64,000 bases of DNA from JAVDCA01 sp035293985 (GCA_035293985.1 DATGLS010000008.1:248001-312000), one strand, 5' to 3'. Positions 54,737-63,578 are shown, counted from the stretch's first letter. A program made the numbers and translations. Notes: a model not told the origin generated them from the letters alone.

Positions 54737-57055
54737 TCAGTTCGCCGCTTCTTTGATCGCCCGCCACACGCGCTCCGCCGTCGCCGGCATTGCGATGTGG
54801 CGGATCCCGAACTCGCTCAGCGCATCGACGATCGCATTGGCCACGGCCGGCATGGCGCCGACGCTGCCGGCCTCGCCGGCACCCTTGACGCCGAGCGGGT
54901 TGGTCTTGGTCGGCACCGGATTGCTCGCCACCTCGACGTCCGGAATGTCATGCGCGCGCGGCATGGCGTAGTCCATGAAGGAGCCGGTGACGAGCTGTCC
55001 ATCTGCGTCGAAATGGATGTCCTCCATCAGGATCTGCCCCGCCCCTTGCGCGATGCCGCCGACGATCTGGCCGTGCAGCAGCATCGGGTTGAGCACGGTG
55101 CCGACGTCGTCGACCACGTGATAGCGCACGATCTCGGTCACGCCGGTCTCGGGATCGATCTCGACCTCGCACACGTGGCAGCCGTTGGGATAGTTCGCGA
55201 CCTCGGCGGTGTAGACCGCCGTCGCGACCAGGCCGCCCTCCATGTCCTTCGGCACCTTGCCGGGCTGCACCGCGAGCTTGGCGACCTCTTGAATGGTAAT
55301 CGTCTGGTTGGTCGCCGGCGAGGAGAAGATGCCGCCGTCGAACTTCACGTCGCTCGCCGGCACCTTGAGCGCATGCGCCGCGATCGCCTTCGCCTTGACG
55401 ACGATCTTCTCGGCCGCGAGGTGGAATGCCGAGCCCGCCATGGTGGCGGAGCGCGAGCCGCCGGTACCCTCGCCGAAGAAGATCATATCGGTGTCGCCCT
55501 GCAGGTACTGCACGTCGAGCGGATCGAGACCGAGCCGGTCGCATACCAGCTGCTTGAACACGGTCTCGTGCCCCTGCCCTTGCGTGACGCTGCCCGAGAA
55601 CATCGTGATGGCGCCCGAGCGGTCGAAGCGCACCTCGGCGCCCTCGAGGCTCGCGGCCCCGGCGCGCTCGATGGTGTTGGAGAACCCGAGGCCCCGCAGC
55701 TTGCCGCGCTTCTTCGATTCAGCGCGGCGCGCCGCGAAGCCCTTGGCGTCCGCGAGCGCGAGCGCCATGTCCATGTTCTTCTCGAACTCGCCGCAGTCGT
55801 ACGTGAAGGTGAGCGCGGTTTTGTACGGCATCGCGTCGGGCGCGACGTTGTTGCGCCGCCGCAGCTCGGCCGGATCGATCTTGAGCTCGTCGGCCGCGAG
55901 GTCGACCATGCGCTCGATGACGTAGCCCGCCTCCGGGCGCCCGTTGCCGCGGTAGGGCCGCATCGGATTGGTGTTGGTGAAGACCGCTGTGCCTTCGACG
56001 TAAATCGCCGGGGTCGCATAGACGCCGGCGAGGGAGCCGAAGTTCTGCACGCAGGCCGGCATGTTCGCCTGCATGTAGGCGCCGGCCGCCATCGTGGTCT
56101 TGACACGCAGGCCGAGGAAATGGCCGTCCTTGTCGAGCGCGAGCTCGGCGTCGGTGACGTTGTCGCGGCCCTGCGCGTCGGACAGAAACGCCTCCGAGCG
56201 CGTCGACGTCCATTTCACCGGCCGGCCGACCACCTTCGCGGCGAGCAGCACCAGCGCGACCTCGTTGTAGACCGGCGATTTCATGCCGAAGCTGCCGCCG
56301 ATGTCGCCCGCAACGACGCGCAGCTTGCTTTCCGGCACCTTGAGCACGCTCTCGGCAAGCTCGCCACGGAACGGATGCGCGCGCTGCAGCGTCGTGTAGA
56401 TGGTGTAGCGGCCGTCGGCCGGGTTGTGGTCGCCGAGCGCGCCGCGCGGCTCCATGGTGGCGGCGGTGATGCGGTTGATGACGAAGTGGTGCTTGACCAC
56501 ATGCGCGGCGTGGCGGAACGCCTCGTCGGTCTTCGCCTTGTCGCCGGCGGTATAGACGAACGAGATATTGTCGTTGCAGTCGTCGAACACGCGCGGCGCG
56601 CCCGGCGCGGCCGCCTCTGCGGTCGAGACCACGGCGGGCAGCGGCTCGTAGTCGACCTCGATCAGCTCGGCCGCGTCCGCCGCCTGGTGCCTCGTCTCTG
56701 CCACCACGAACGCGACATAGTCGCCGACCCAGCGCACGCGATCCTTGACCAGCGCCGGATATTTCGGCCGGTACATCGGCGAGCCGTCGCGCAGCTTCAT
56801 CCCGCCCGCGACCGGCAGGTCGCCGAAGCCGGAGCTCGCCCAGTCGGCCCCGGTGAGCACCGCGAGCACGCCGGGTGCCGCCTTGGCCTTCGCCGTATCG
56901 ATGCGGCGAATCTTCGCATGCGCGTGCGGCGAGCGCAGCACATGGCCGTACGCCATCCCGGGCAGCACGAAGTCGTCGACATAGCGCCCGCCGCCGCGCA
57001 ACAGGCGCAAATCCTCGAACCGCGGCACGGATTTGCCGATCGCGTACTCGCCCAT
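54737..57055 (-). CDS. Molybdenum hydroxylase large subunit (xanthine dehydrogenase family)
   Basis: A 772-residue protein equal to the molybdopterin-binding subunit of CO dehydrogenase/xanthine dehydrogenase family enzymes. It starts with GKSVPRFEDLRLLRGGGRYVDD, has AGDIGGSFGMKSPVYNE, TQGQGHETVFKQLVCDRLG, FGEGTGGSRSATMAGSAF and the catalytic Glu in TNPLGVKGAGEAGSVGAMP. The active-site loop is PYRGNGRPEAGY, not the AYRCSFR of true CO dehydrogenases, so it probably hydroxylates an aldehyde or aromatic compound. Small (2Fe-2S) and medium (FAD) subunit genes are missing in the window. ATG 57055 has GGAG upstream. Confidence 0.93.
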   Translation of the reverse strand: MGEYAIGKSVPRFEDLRLLRGGGRYVDDFVLPGMAYGHVLRSPHAHAKIRRIDTAKAKAAPGVLAVLTGADWASSGFGDLPVAGGMKLRDGSPMYRPKYPALVKDRVRWVGDYVAFVVAETRHQAADAAELIEVDYEPLPAVVSTAEAAAPGAPRVFDDCNDNISFVYTAGDKAKTDEAFRHAAHVVKHHFVINRITAATMEPRGALGDHNPADGRYTIYTTLQRAHPFRGELAESVLKVPESKLRVVAGDIGGSFGMKSPVYNEVALVLLAAKVVGRPVKWTSTRSEAFLSDAQGRDNVTDAELALDKDGHFLGLRVKTTMAAGAYMQANMPACVQNFGSLAGVYATPAIYVEGTAVFTNTNPMRPYRGNGRPEAGYVIERMVDLAADELKIDPAELRRRNNVAPDAMPYKTALTFTYDCGEFEKNMDMALALADAKGFAARRAESKKRGKLRGLGFSNTIERAGAASLEGAEVRFDRSGAITMFSGSVTQGQGHETVFKQLVCDRLGLDPLDVQYLQGDTDMIFFGEGTGGSRSATMAGSAFHLAAEKIVVKAKAIAAHALKVPASDVKFDGGIFSSPATNQTITIQEVAKLAVQPGKVPKDMEGGLVATAVYTAEVANYPNGCHVCEVEIDPETGVTEIVRYHVVDDVGTVLNPMLLHGQIVGGIAQGAGQILMEDIHFDADGQLVTGSFMDYAMPRAHDIPDVEVASNPVPTKTNPLGVKGAGEAGSVGAMPAVANAIVDALSEFGIRHIAMPATAERVWRAIKEAAN

Positions 57056-57198
57056 GCGTTAGTCTCCGGAGGTTGCGGCGGGAGCGCGAATGTGCCCTCA
57101 GATGAAGAGACGTTCAACCCGTGCCGACACGCTTGCTTCGAGGCCCGCGGCGAAGGATGCTAGCGTTTCGCGCAATGAAAAGCTGAGCAGGTGACCGC

Positions 57199-57666
57199 AT
57201 GCAAGCCCGTCTCGATTTCCGCAAAGCCTCGCCGGCGGCCGGCAAGGCGATCGGCGACCTGCACATGTTCGTGCGCCGCTGCGGCCTCGACCATGGCCTG
57301 CTCGAGCTCATCAAGTTGCGCGCCTCGCAGATCAACGGCTGCGCCCATTGCATCGACATGCACACCAAGGAGCTGCGTGCGGCCGGCGAGGGCGAGCAGC
57401 GGCTCTACCTGCTCGACGCCTGGCGCGAGTCGCCGTTCTACAGCGAGCGCGAGCGCGCGGCCCTCGCCTGGACCGAGGCGGTCACGCTCGTCACCGACGG
57501 CCACGTGCCGGACGAGGTCTACGCGGTGGCGCGCGCCCAGTTCAGCGAGGAGGAGCTCGTCAACCTGACGATGGCGATCATCGCCATCAATGGCGCCAAC
57601 CGGCTCAACATCGCGTTCCGCACCGTGCCGGGCTCGCATCAAGCCAAGGTGCGCGCTGCGGAGTGA
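57199..57666 (+). CDS. Carboxymuconolactone decarboxylase/AhpD-like protein
   Basis: A 155-residue protein with the AhpD-like helical domain. The redox motif is INGCAHCIDMHTKELRAAGE (CxxC-x-x-x-H) near residue 48, as in alkylhydroperoxidase AhpD-type proteins. It also has WRESPFYSERERAALAWTEAVTLV, typical for the CMD family. Probably a peroxide- or thiol-handling enzyme rather than the decarboxylase, which lacks this Cys pair. ATG 57199. It is divergent from the molybdenum hydroxylase gene. Confidence 0.93.
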   Translation: MQARLDFRKASPAAGKAIGDLHMFVRRCGLDHGLLELIKLRASQINGCAHCIDMHTKELRAAGEGEQRLYLLDAWRESPFYSERERAALAWTEAVTLVTDGHVPDEVYAVARAQFSEEELVNLTMAIIAINGANRLNIAFRTVPGSHQAKVRAAE

Positions 57667-57693
57667 ACTCCGCGCACCCGCGCACACTCTGTC

Positions 57694-57828
57694 CCGCTTC
57701 ATCCTGATGAGGAGCACTCGCGAAGCGAGTGCGTCTCGAAGGACGAGGCGGCCCGTCTGGCGCCACAACGACTGGCGGCCCATGGTTCGAGACGCGACGC
57801 TGCGCGTCGCTCCTCACCATGAGGAGGC
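57694..57828. repeat. Intergenic palindrome, second copy of the CCTCATGGTGAGG type
   Basis: TCATCCTGATGAGGAGC with GTGCGTCTCGAAGGACGAGG on the left and CCATGGTTCGAGACGC with GCTCCTCACCATGAGGAGG on the right form nested inverted repeats. ACTCGCGAAGCGAGTGC and GACGCTGCGCGTC are inner hairpins. It has the same word set as 51085-51230 in the opposite orientation and lies between convergent genes. Confidence 0.7.
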
Positions 57829-57835
57829 GTTTGTC

Positions 57836-58819
57836 TTACAACCCCAGTCTCGCCATCATCGCCGGCGCATAGCGCTCGCCGCGCGTCACGCCCGCCGGGA
57901 ACGTCTTGTCGAGCGCCGCAAGTGTCGTGGCGCTCGGATGCAGATCGGCGGCCTTCGCGTTCTCCTCGACCCATTTGCGCTTGCTCGCGCCGGCGAGCGG
58001 CACCACCGGCGGCTGGCGCGACAGCAGCCACGCGATCGCGAGCTGCGCCGGCGTGCAGCCTTCCTGGGCGGCGAGCTGCTTCAGGGTATCGACCAGCGCC
58101 AGGTTCTGCTTGGCGTTGTCGCCCTGGAAGCGCGGCATGTTGCGGCGGTTGTCGTTCTGCGGCATGGCGTCGCCGACCGGGATCGCGCCGGTGAGGAAGC
58201 CGCGGCCGAGCGGCGCGTAGGCCAGAAAGCCGATGCCCAGCTCGTGGCAGACGGGCAGGATCTCCTTCTCGACATCGCGGGACCACAGCGAATACTCGGT
58301 CTGCAGTGACGCCATCTTGTGCACCTTGTGGGCGCGGCGGATGGTGTTCGGCCCCGCTTCCGAGATGCCGAGGTGACGGATCTTGCCCTGCTGCTTGAGC
58401 TTGACCATGGCGCCGACCGTGTCCTCGATCGGCACCGTATTGTCGACGCGATGGATGAAATAGAGGTCGATATAGTCGGTGCCGAGCCGCTTGAGGCTCT
58501 TGTCGCAGGATTCCAGCACATAGGCGGGATCGCCCTTGGCGCCGGGCTTGCCGTCCGGCCCGCGGATGTTGCCGAACTTGGTCGCCAGCACGTACTTGTC
58601 GCGCCGGCCTTTGAGCGCGCGGCCGACCAGCTCCTCGTTGGCGCCGTTCTGCCCGTAGGCGTCCGACGTGTCGATGAAGTTCATGCCCACGTCGACGGCG
58701 CGATGCAGCGCCGCGACCGCCTCCTCGGGATCGGGCACGCCGTAGATCGGCGTCATGCTCATGCAGCCGAGCGCGATGGCGGATACGTCGAGGTCACCGA
58801 GTTTTCTGCGGGCCAGCAT
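57836..58819 (-). CDS. Aldo/keto reductase
   Basis: A 327-residue NADPH-dependent oxidoreductase of the AKR superfamily, group AKR13-like. The catalytic tetrad residues are present: Asp and Tyr in NFIDTSDAYGQNGANEE (about 50-60), Lys in KYVLATKFGNIRGP near residue 84, His in YIDLYFIHRVDNTVP near residue 125. The C-terminal KRKWVEENAKAADL binds cofactor phosphate. ATG 58819. Substrate unknown; such enzymes reduce aldehydes and ketones from metabolism or stress. Its neighbour upstream is a muconolactone isomerase-like gene on the same strand. Confidence 0.94.
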   Translation of the reverse strand: MLARRKLGDLDVSAIALGCMSMTPIYGVPDPEEAVAALHRAVDVGMNFIDTSDAYGQNGANEELVGRALKGRRDKYVLATKFGNIRGPDGKPGAKGDPAYVLESCDKSLKRLGTDYIDLYFIHRVDNTVPIEDTVGAMVKLKQQGKIRHLGISEAGPNTIRRAHKVHKMASLQTEYSLWSRDVEKEILPVCHELGIGFLAYAPLGRGFLTGAIPVGDAMPQNDNRRNMPRFQGDNAKQNLALVDTLKQLAAQEGCTPAQLAIAWLLSRQPPVVPLAGASKRKWVEENAKAADLHPSATTLAALDKTFPAGVTRGERYAPAMMARLGL

Positions 58820-58952
58820 GGTTACAATCGCTCCGTGTGGGAAAGGCCGGGAGATTCGACGAGGGGTCGCGCGATGTCAACCGAGCACCGTGCCACAGCG
58901 GCGCGCCACGAACCCCGCCCTTCTGTCGTCTTTCAGACGTCGGAAATACCGC

Positions 58953-59249
58953 TCATGCCCTGTTGGCCAACTGCGCGGCGAGCGCCTGGTTCGCGGCCTT
59001 GGCGTCGATCAGCGGATAGACATCGAACTGCGCCGGGATGATGTCCGCCCACTCGTTGAGGAGCTTGTGCAGCGCCTCGTTGTCGGCGACGTCGAGCACC
59101 GCGACGGCGCCGCCCCCGGCGCGCGCATAGAGGTGGCGGCAGACGCCGGCCGCCTCATAGCGCGCCATCCACGGCCAGAACGATTGCCGTGTCGTCGCGA
59201 GATCGGACGGCCGCTCCGGCCGCGGCGTCGAGACCACCAGAAACAACAT
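58953..59249 (-). CDS. Muconolactone delta-isomerase-like protein
   Basis: A 98-residue ferredoxin-like alpha-beta-barrel protein. It has MLFLVVSTPRPERPSDL at the start, FWPWMARYEAAGVCRHLYARAGGGAVAVLDV in the middle and the LNEWADIIPAQFDVYPLID segment typical of the muconolactone isomerase family. The family includes small ring-cleavage isomerases and many proteins of unknown role. ATG 59249 is chosen because six upstream codons to 59267 do not belong to the family start. Without catechol genes nearby, muconolactone itself is an unlikely substrate. Confidence 0.85.
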   Translation of the reverse strand: MLFLVVSTPRPERPSDLATTRQSFWPWMARYEAAGVCRHLYARAGGGAVAVLDVADNEALHKLLNEWADIIPAQFDVYPLIDAKAANQALAAQLANRA

Positions 59250-59364
59250 GGGCGCCCTCCCCTTCACGCGTGGTTCGGTCGTTGTAGCGCTCGATCAACG
59301 ACCTCGCCACACCGGCGCAAATGCGATTTGATGACCGCCCCGCAATTCCCCTCCAGGCCTTCCC

Positions 59365-60465
59365 ATGCTCATCATCGACAATGACGACGTCGCCGCGCTC
59401 CTCACCATGGCGGATTGCATCCGCGTGCAGGAGGAAGCCTTCAAAAAGCTGCCCACCGGCGGCGCGATGCACCGTCCGCGCATCGACATGTACATGCCGT
59501 GCGACCGCCCGGACGGCTACTTCCGCTGGGGCTCGATGGAGGGTGCGAACGACGGCGTCTTCGCCATCCGCATGAAGTCCGACATTATTACCTGGCCGCG
59601 CGACGCCGCCGGCAACTGGAGCGAGGACAAGCACTGCCGAGAGCCCGGCACCTATTGCGGGCTGGTCTTCCTCGTCTCGACCCGCAATGGCGAGCCGCTC
59701 GCATTCATGAATGACGGCGTACTGCAGCATTTCCGTGTCGGCGGCGGCGCCGGGCTCGGCGTGAAGCACCTGGCGCGGCCCGACACCCACACGGTCGGCA
59801 TGCTCGGCTCGGGAGGGATGGCGCGAACCTTCCTCGAGGCGTTCTGCTGCGTGCGCGACATCAAGCTGTGCAAGGTCTTCAGCCCGACGGCCGCGAACCG
59901 CGAAGCCTTCGCGGCGGAGATGTCGCAGAAGCTCGGCATCGAGGTGCGCGCGGTCGCGAGCGCACGCGAGGCGGTGCGCGGCGTCGACCTGCTCTCCTCC
60001 TGCACCGACAGCATGAGCCCGGTCTACGATGCCGACTGGATCGAGAACGGCATGCATGTGACAAACCTCGGCCGGCGCGAGATCCCCGGCGCCGCCATGC
60101 GCCGGTTCGACGTGGTGGTGCGCCAGGGCACCGACGGCGTGCACATGCCCGAGACCGAGCGCTTCCAGTCCGAGCGCGGCTTCTCGCCCGGGGCCTTCAT
60201 CGGCGGCACGGCGGAAGAAATGAAGCGCATTCCGGAGAAGAACCCGCGGCCCGGCGTCGCCTCCGACACGCCGGATTTCGCCGATCTCGTCACCGGCAAG
60301 TGCGCCGGGCGCACCAGCCGCGACCAGGTCACGTTCTACCGCAATGTCGGCAACCAGGGCCTGCAGTTCTCTGCCGTCGGCGGCTGGGTCTATGCGCAGG
60401 CGCTCGAGCAGAAACGCGGGCGGGAAATTCCGACGGATTGGTTCCTGCAGGATATTCGCGACTGA
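59365..60465 (+). CDS. Ornithine cyclodeaminase/mu-crystallin family protein
   Basis: A 366-residue NAD(P)-dependent protein of the OCD/mu-crystallin family. It opens with LIIDNDDVAALLTMADCIRVQEEAF, contains AFMNDGVLQHFRVGGGAGLGVKHLA and the Rossmann motif VGMLGSGGMARTFLEAF near residue 150, then DLLSSCTDSMSPVYDADWIENGMHV. Members cyclise, reduce imines or deaminate amino acids. Length is somewhat above ornithine cyclodeaminase and resembles the group annotated as tyramine oxidase subunit B. ATG 59365. It runs tail to tail with the MBL gene, 15 bases apart. Confidence 0.9.
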   Translation: MLIIDNDDVAALLTMADCIRVQEEAFKKLPTGGAMHRPRIDMYMPCDRPDGYFRWGSMEGANDGVFAIRMKSDIITWPRDAAGNWSEDKHCREPGTYCGLVFLVSTRNGEPLAFMNDGVLQHFRVGGGAGLGVKHLARPDTHTVGMLGSGGMARTFLEAFCCVRDIKLCKVFSPTAANREAFAAEMSQKLGIEVRAVASAREAVRGVDLLSSCTDSMSPVYDADWIENGMHVTNLGRREIPGAAMRRFDVVVRQGTDGVHMPETERFQSERGFSPGAFIGGTAEEMKRIPEKNPRPGVASDTPDFADLVTGKCAGRTSRDQVTFYRNVGNQGLQFSAVGGWVYAQALEQKRGREIPTDWFLQDIRD

Positions 60466-60480
60466 GGGGGTCGATCGCCC

Positions 60481-61413
60481 TCACCCTGCTCGCAGATAGC
60501 GATACGCCGCACGCACGTCGATCGGCAGCCATTCGGCGTAACGGGTCACATGCGCAAATTGCGGCAACGCGACCTCGGCGACCGCGGCGTCCTCGGAGTG
60601 GCCGGCCTTGATGGCGTGCGCCACGGCCGCGCGCAACTCGACCAGCATGTCGCGGAAGCACGCCACGTCGGCGAGCGTCGCGGGCGGGCCGTGGCCGGGA
60701 ATCACCACGGCGAGGTCGAGCGCGAGGACGCGGCCGAGCGCGGCGATCAGCCCGTCGAGATCGCAGTCGCCGAGCCAAGGGAAGCGGTTGTGAAACAGGA
60801 GATCGCCGAGAAAAGCGACCTTGCGCTTCTCCAGATGCACCACGATGTCGCCGTCGCAATGGGCGGGGCCGAAATAGTGCAGGCGCACCGTGTCGTCGGG
60901 CAGATGGAACGCGAAGTCGCCCGCGAAAGTCTCGTTCGGCGGGCGGATCATCACGGTGTCATAGTCGGCGGCTGCGATGCGGCCCTCGAACCATCGGCGC
61001 GCCGGATCGTGCGCCGGCACGAGCTCGAGGATGTTCTGTCCGAACAGCAGACGGAGCTTGGCGGCAAAATCGGTGATCGACCACTCGGGCCCGGCGCGCG
61101 ACCCCAGGCAGGCGTTCATCGCGGCGAGCGTGTTGGCATGCGCCAGGATCGGCACGTCGGCGAACACCGTATTGCCGTGGGTGTGATCGAGATGACAGTG
61201 GGTATCGACCAGGATGCGCAGCGGCTGTGCGGTCCTCGCCTGAACCGCGGCGCGCAGCTCGCGGGCGAGGCGCGGATATTGCTGCGCGTCGATGACGATC
61301 ACCCCCTCCGGCGTCTCGATCGCGCCCGCATTCGAGTCGCCGGCTGCGCCGATCCAGGCGTGCACGCCAGCGGCGACGGTGACGAGTCGGGCCTGGGGCT
61401 TTTGCTCGGTCAT
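60481..61413 (-). CDS. MBL-fold metallo-hydrolase
   Basis: A 310-residue metallo-beta-lactamase-fold protein. It has VDTHCHLDHTHGN (HxHxDH) near residue 72, GPAHCDGDIVVHLEKRKVAFLGDLL with the next His and bridging Asp, and VVIPGHGPPATLAD with the last His. The N terminus GVHAWIGAAGDSNAGAIETPEG follows the pattern of quinoprotein-associated and Zn-dependent hydrolases. ATG 61413; no clear Shine-Dalgarno. It shares its strand with the binding protein gene to its right, 46 bases away. Substrate unknown. Confidence 0.9.
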   Translation of the reverse strand: MTEQKPQARLVTVAAGVHAWIGAAGDSNAGAIETPEGVIVIDAQQYPRLARELRAAVQARTAQPLRILVDTHCHLDHTHGNTVFADVPILAHANTLAAMNACLGSRAGPEWSITDFAAKLRLLFGQNILELVPAHDPARRWFEGRIAAADYDTVMIRPPNETFAGDFAFHLPDDTVRLHYFGPAHCDGDIVVHLEKRKVAFLGDLLFHNRFPWLGDCDLDGLIAALGRVLALDLAVVIPGHGPPATLADVACFRDMLVELRAAVAHAIKAGHSEDAAVAEVALPQFAHVTRYAEWLPIDVRAAYRYLRAG

Positions 61414-61459
61414 GGAGGGGAGGGCCGCGTTGAATGAGCGGGCGCTTTGCCCTCCTAAC

Positions 61460-62413
61460 CTACTTCAAATCCTGCGTGCGGATCAGCTCGTTGAGCTGCT
61501 CCTTCGTCAGCGGCTTCGCCAGAAACTTGCTCGCGATCGCCTCGCTCATGATCTGGTCGACGCCGACCACCTTGTCGGTCACCAGCGCCTCCTTCGGGAT
61601 CAGGCCGCGCACCTGGTCGACGGCGCTCGCCGGCAGCTTGGCGAACTCGGCGTACATCTTGAGCGCGTCGGGGCTCGCATACATCCAGTCGAGGGTCTCG
61701 TTGTAGGCGGCGGCGAAGCGCTTGAGCGCGTCCTTGCGGTTGGTGAGCGTCGCCACGTTGGTGAGGTTGACGCGGCCGGTGCGCGCGCGCAGCGCGATGA
61801 CGTCGTTGCCGGTCGCGATCACGCGGATCTCCTTGTCCGCCGCCTTGTCGAGCGCATAGGGCACCGCGCTCCAGCCGACGTCGACCTGTCCCGTCATCGT
61901 CTGCGTGATCGTCGACGCGAGGCTGCCGGTCGACACCGGTTTGACCTGCAGATGATACTGCGCGATGAGCGCCAAGAGGCCGGCATGGCTCGAGGAGCCG
62001 GGCAGCGAGAAGCCGACCGTCTTGCCGTTGAGGTCCTCGATCTTGTGGATCGGCGAGGCGGCCGGCACGAACCAGTAGAGATCGGGCGAGCCGATCACCT
62101 CGCTGCCGATGATGCGGATCGGCGCGCCCTTCGCATAGGTGCCGAACGCAGCGTAGGCGCCCGACGCGGTCGCGATGTCGACGCTGCCGGCGATCAGCGC
62201 CTGGATCGATTCAGGGCCGGCCGATGTGTAGAGGATTTCGAGCTTGAGGCCGTGCTTGGCGAAGATGCCGCTGCGCTGGCCGAGCTCCTCGATCCCCGTA
62301 TCCCAGGCGCCGCGCTGCGGCACCGCGAGCTTGAGCACATCCTCGGCCCGCGCCCGCGCCGAGAGCGCGGCGATCAGTCCGCAGGCGAGCAGGAATGTGG
62401 TTAACCGTCGCAT
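61460..62413 (-). CDS. NMT1/SsuA-type ABC transporter substrate-binding protein
   Basis: A 317-residue exported binding protein: signal peptide TFLLACGLIAALSARARA, then VLKLAVPQRGAWDTGIEELGQRSGIFAKHGLKLEILYT, VDIATASGAYAAFG and GQVDVGWSAVPYALDK, the NMT1/SsuA pattern of proteins that bind sulfonates, nitrate or thiamine precursors. The ligand is not evident. GGAGGAGC a few bases ahead of ATG 62413 supports the start. The permease and ATPase genes are not beside it. It precedes the MBL gene on the same strand and may be cotranscribed with it. Confidence 0.9.
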   Translation of the reverse strand: MRRLTTFLLACGLIAALSARARAEDVLKLAVPQRGAWDTGIEELGQRSGIFAKHGLKLEILYTSAGPESIQALIAGSVDIATASGAYAAFGTYAKGAPIRIIGSEVIGSPDLYWFVPAASPIHKIEDLNGKTVGFSLPGSSSHAGLLALIAQYHLQVKPVSTGSLASTITQTMTGQVDVGWSAVPYALDKAADKEIRVIATGNDVIALRARTGRVNLTNVATLTNRKDALKRFAAAYNETLDWMYASPDALKMYAEFAKLPASAVDQVRGLIPKEALVTDKVVGVDQIMSEAIASKFLAKPLTKEQLNELIRTQDLK

Positions 62414-62638
62414 GTGGCTCCTCCTTATCGCTCGATCGACGACCGCGATCGTTGCGAATCAGCGTATCATGCCGTCGGGCGTGGCGTTGCTGCGGAATGG
62501 CGCCGCATGTCGAGGTTGACGCCGCACGACTCTCCCCCTCGCATGCATGCCAGTATTGCGTCGCACAATTTTCTTGTTGCAGCGCGGCAGTTCCGTCGTA
62601 AAATCATACGGACCGATGCAGAGAAGAAGAGTGGCACG

Positions 62639-62926
62639 ATGACCGTGTCTTGGAAGACCAAATATGGACCGCGCCGCGTCCGGCACGACCCGCCGACGCT
62701 GCAAGAGGCGATCGCCGCCGCCAAGGGCCTGACCGACAGCCTGCAGGCGCAAGCGGAAATCGCCGCCTCACTGATGGGCATGCCAATCGAAACCGTGAAG
62801 CCGGAAGTTCTTAAGACGGCGCACGACCGCATGCGCCCGACCCGCACGATTCCGAGCGAGCGCGGCACGCGCCGCGCCGTCGTGGTCGAGCACCGCGTGT
62901 CGCGCCGGGTGCCGCGCGGCACCTGA
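62639..62926 (+). CDS. Small basic hypothetical protein (95 aa)
   Basis: A 95-residue basic protein starting MTVSWKTKYGPRRVRHDPP, with PTLQEAIAAAKGLTDSLQAQAEIAASLMGMP in the middle and an Arg-rich C terminus (SERGTRRAVVVEHRVSRR). I do not know its function. The tail suggests nucleic-acid or ribosome binding. ATG 62639 follows AAGAAGAGTGGC, a weak ribosome-binding site. Short proteins with this N terminus are common in rhizobial genomes. A hairpin at 62962 follows the stop codon. Confidence 0.7.
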   Translation: MTVSWKTKYGPRRVRHDPPTLQEAIAAAKGLTDSLQAQAEIAASLMGMPIETVKPEVLKTAHDRMRPTRTIPSERGTRRAVVVEHRVSRRVPRGT

Positions 62927-62961
62927 ACGAGCGCACCCTCATTCTGATCCTGGCGCGAGGA

Positions 62962-62985
62962 CCTTTACCCTACTGTGGGTAAAGG
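62962..62985 (+). terminator. Hairpin after the 95-aa protein gene
   Basis: CCTTTACCC (62962-62970) and GGGTAAAGG (62977-62985) form a perfect 9-base-pair stem with loop TACTGT, 36 bases after the stop codon of the small gene. There is no T run, so its role as terminator is uncertain. Confidence 0.5.
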
Positions 62986-63078
62986 CGTGCGATGCGTCTT
63001 GACGCGCGGTAGGGTCCCGCACTGCCGATTCGTCCGCATGCGGCGGATTGGAATCACGGCATTCGGGAGAGATGAACC

Positions 63079-63354
63079 ATGAAGCTTGCTATTGCGGCGC
63101 TGCTCGTCGCCGGGCCCGTGCTCGCGGGCACCGTCACCTTCGCGCAGGCGGCGACCGCCGACGACATCAAGTGGATCAACCAATGCATTGCCGACAACAA
63201 GGGGCAGCCGGGCGCGACCCCCGACATCGTCAAGAAGTACTGCACGTGCATGAACGAGAAGATGGACAACAACGAGACCCAGTCGATTTCGCAATGGGAA
63301 AAGACTCACAAGGCGGAGCGTGAGGCCTGCGACAAGGAAGCCGGCTGGAAGTAA
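63079..63354 (+). CDS. Small secreted four-cysteine protein (91 aa)
   Basis: A 91-residue exported protein: signal peptide (LAIAALLVAGPVLAGTVTFAQA, cleavage near residue 24) and a mature part of about 67 residues with four Cys, in INQCIADN, KKYCTCMNEKM and REACDKEAGW. The spacing C-x(20)-C-x-C-x(25)-C suggests two disulfides or a metal site. It ends in the AGWK pattern. ATG 63079 follows GGGAGAG. I do not recognise a named family; function unknown. It has no operon partner. Confidence 0.75.
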   Translation: MKLAIAALLVAGPVLAGTVTFAQAATADDIKWINQCIADNKGQPGATPDIVKKYCTCMNEKMDNNETQSISQWEKTHKAEREACDKEAGWK

Positions 63355-63470
63355 CGCTATCCACAGCGCGCGCCCGTTGAGGGAACTTGCGTATTGATCC
63401 GTGCGCGCGCGGCCGCCACAGTGGCGGCGCGGAGGGAGGGAACCGGCCCTTGAGTCGGCACAACATCCGC

Positions 63471-63506
63471 CAGGCCGTTCGGCCATCTTAGATCCCGAAC
63501 GGCCTG
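63471..63506. terminator. Perfect hairpin between the secreted protein and treY-like genes
   Basis: CAGGCCGTTCGG (63471-63482) and CCGAACGGCCTG (63495-63506) form a perfect 12-base-pair stem with a 12-base loop. It lies about 117 bases after the stop codon of the secreted protein gene and about 70 bases beyond the end of the convergent treY-like gene, so it may serve as a bidirectional terminator. No U tract follows. Confidence 0.5.
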
Positions 63507-63578
63507 TCCCGCCCTCACCTGCTTGGTCCGCTTATTTGAGCCTGATTTTTTCCGAAAGCCGGCATCCGCTTTTCGGGA

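Noticed and set aside
54233..57163. A plus-strand open frame of 976 codons opposite the molybdenum hydroxylase gene
   Set aside because: Compositional shadow of the minus-strand gene with no recognisable domain, and its left end overlaps livF.
62414..62638. Upstream extension of the 95-residue protein to 62414
   Set aside because: The extra residues look like noncoding sequence and contain the promoter region of the divergent binding protein gene; ATG 62639 fits better.
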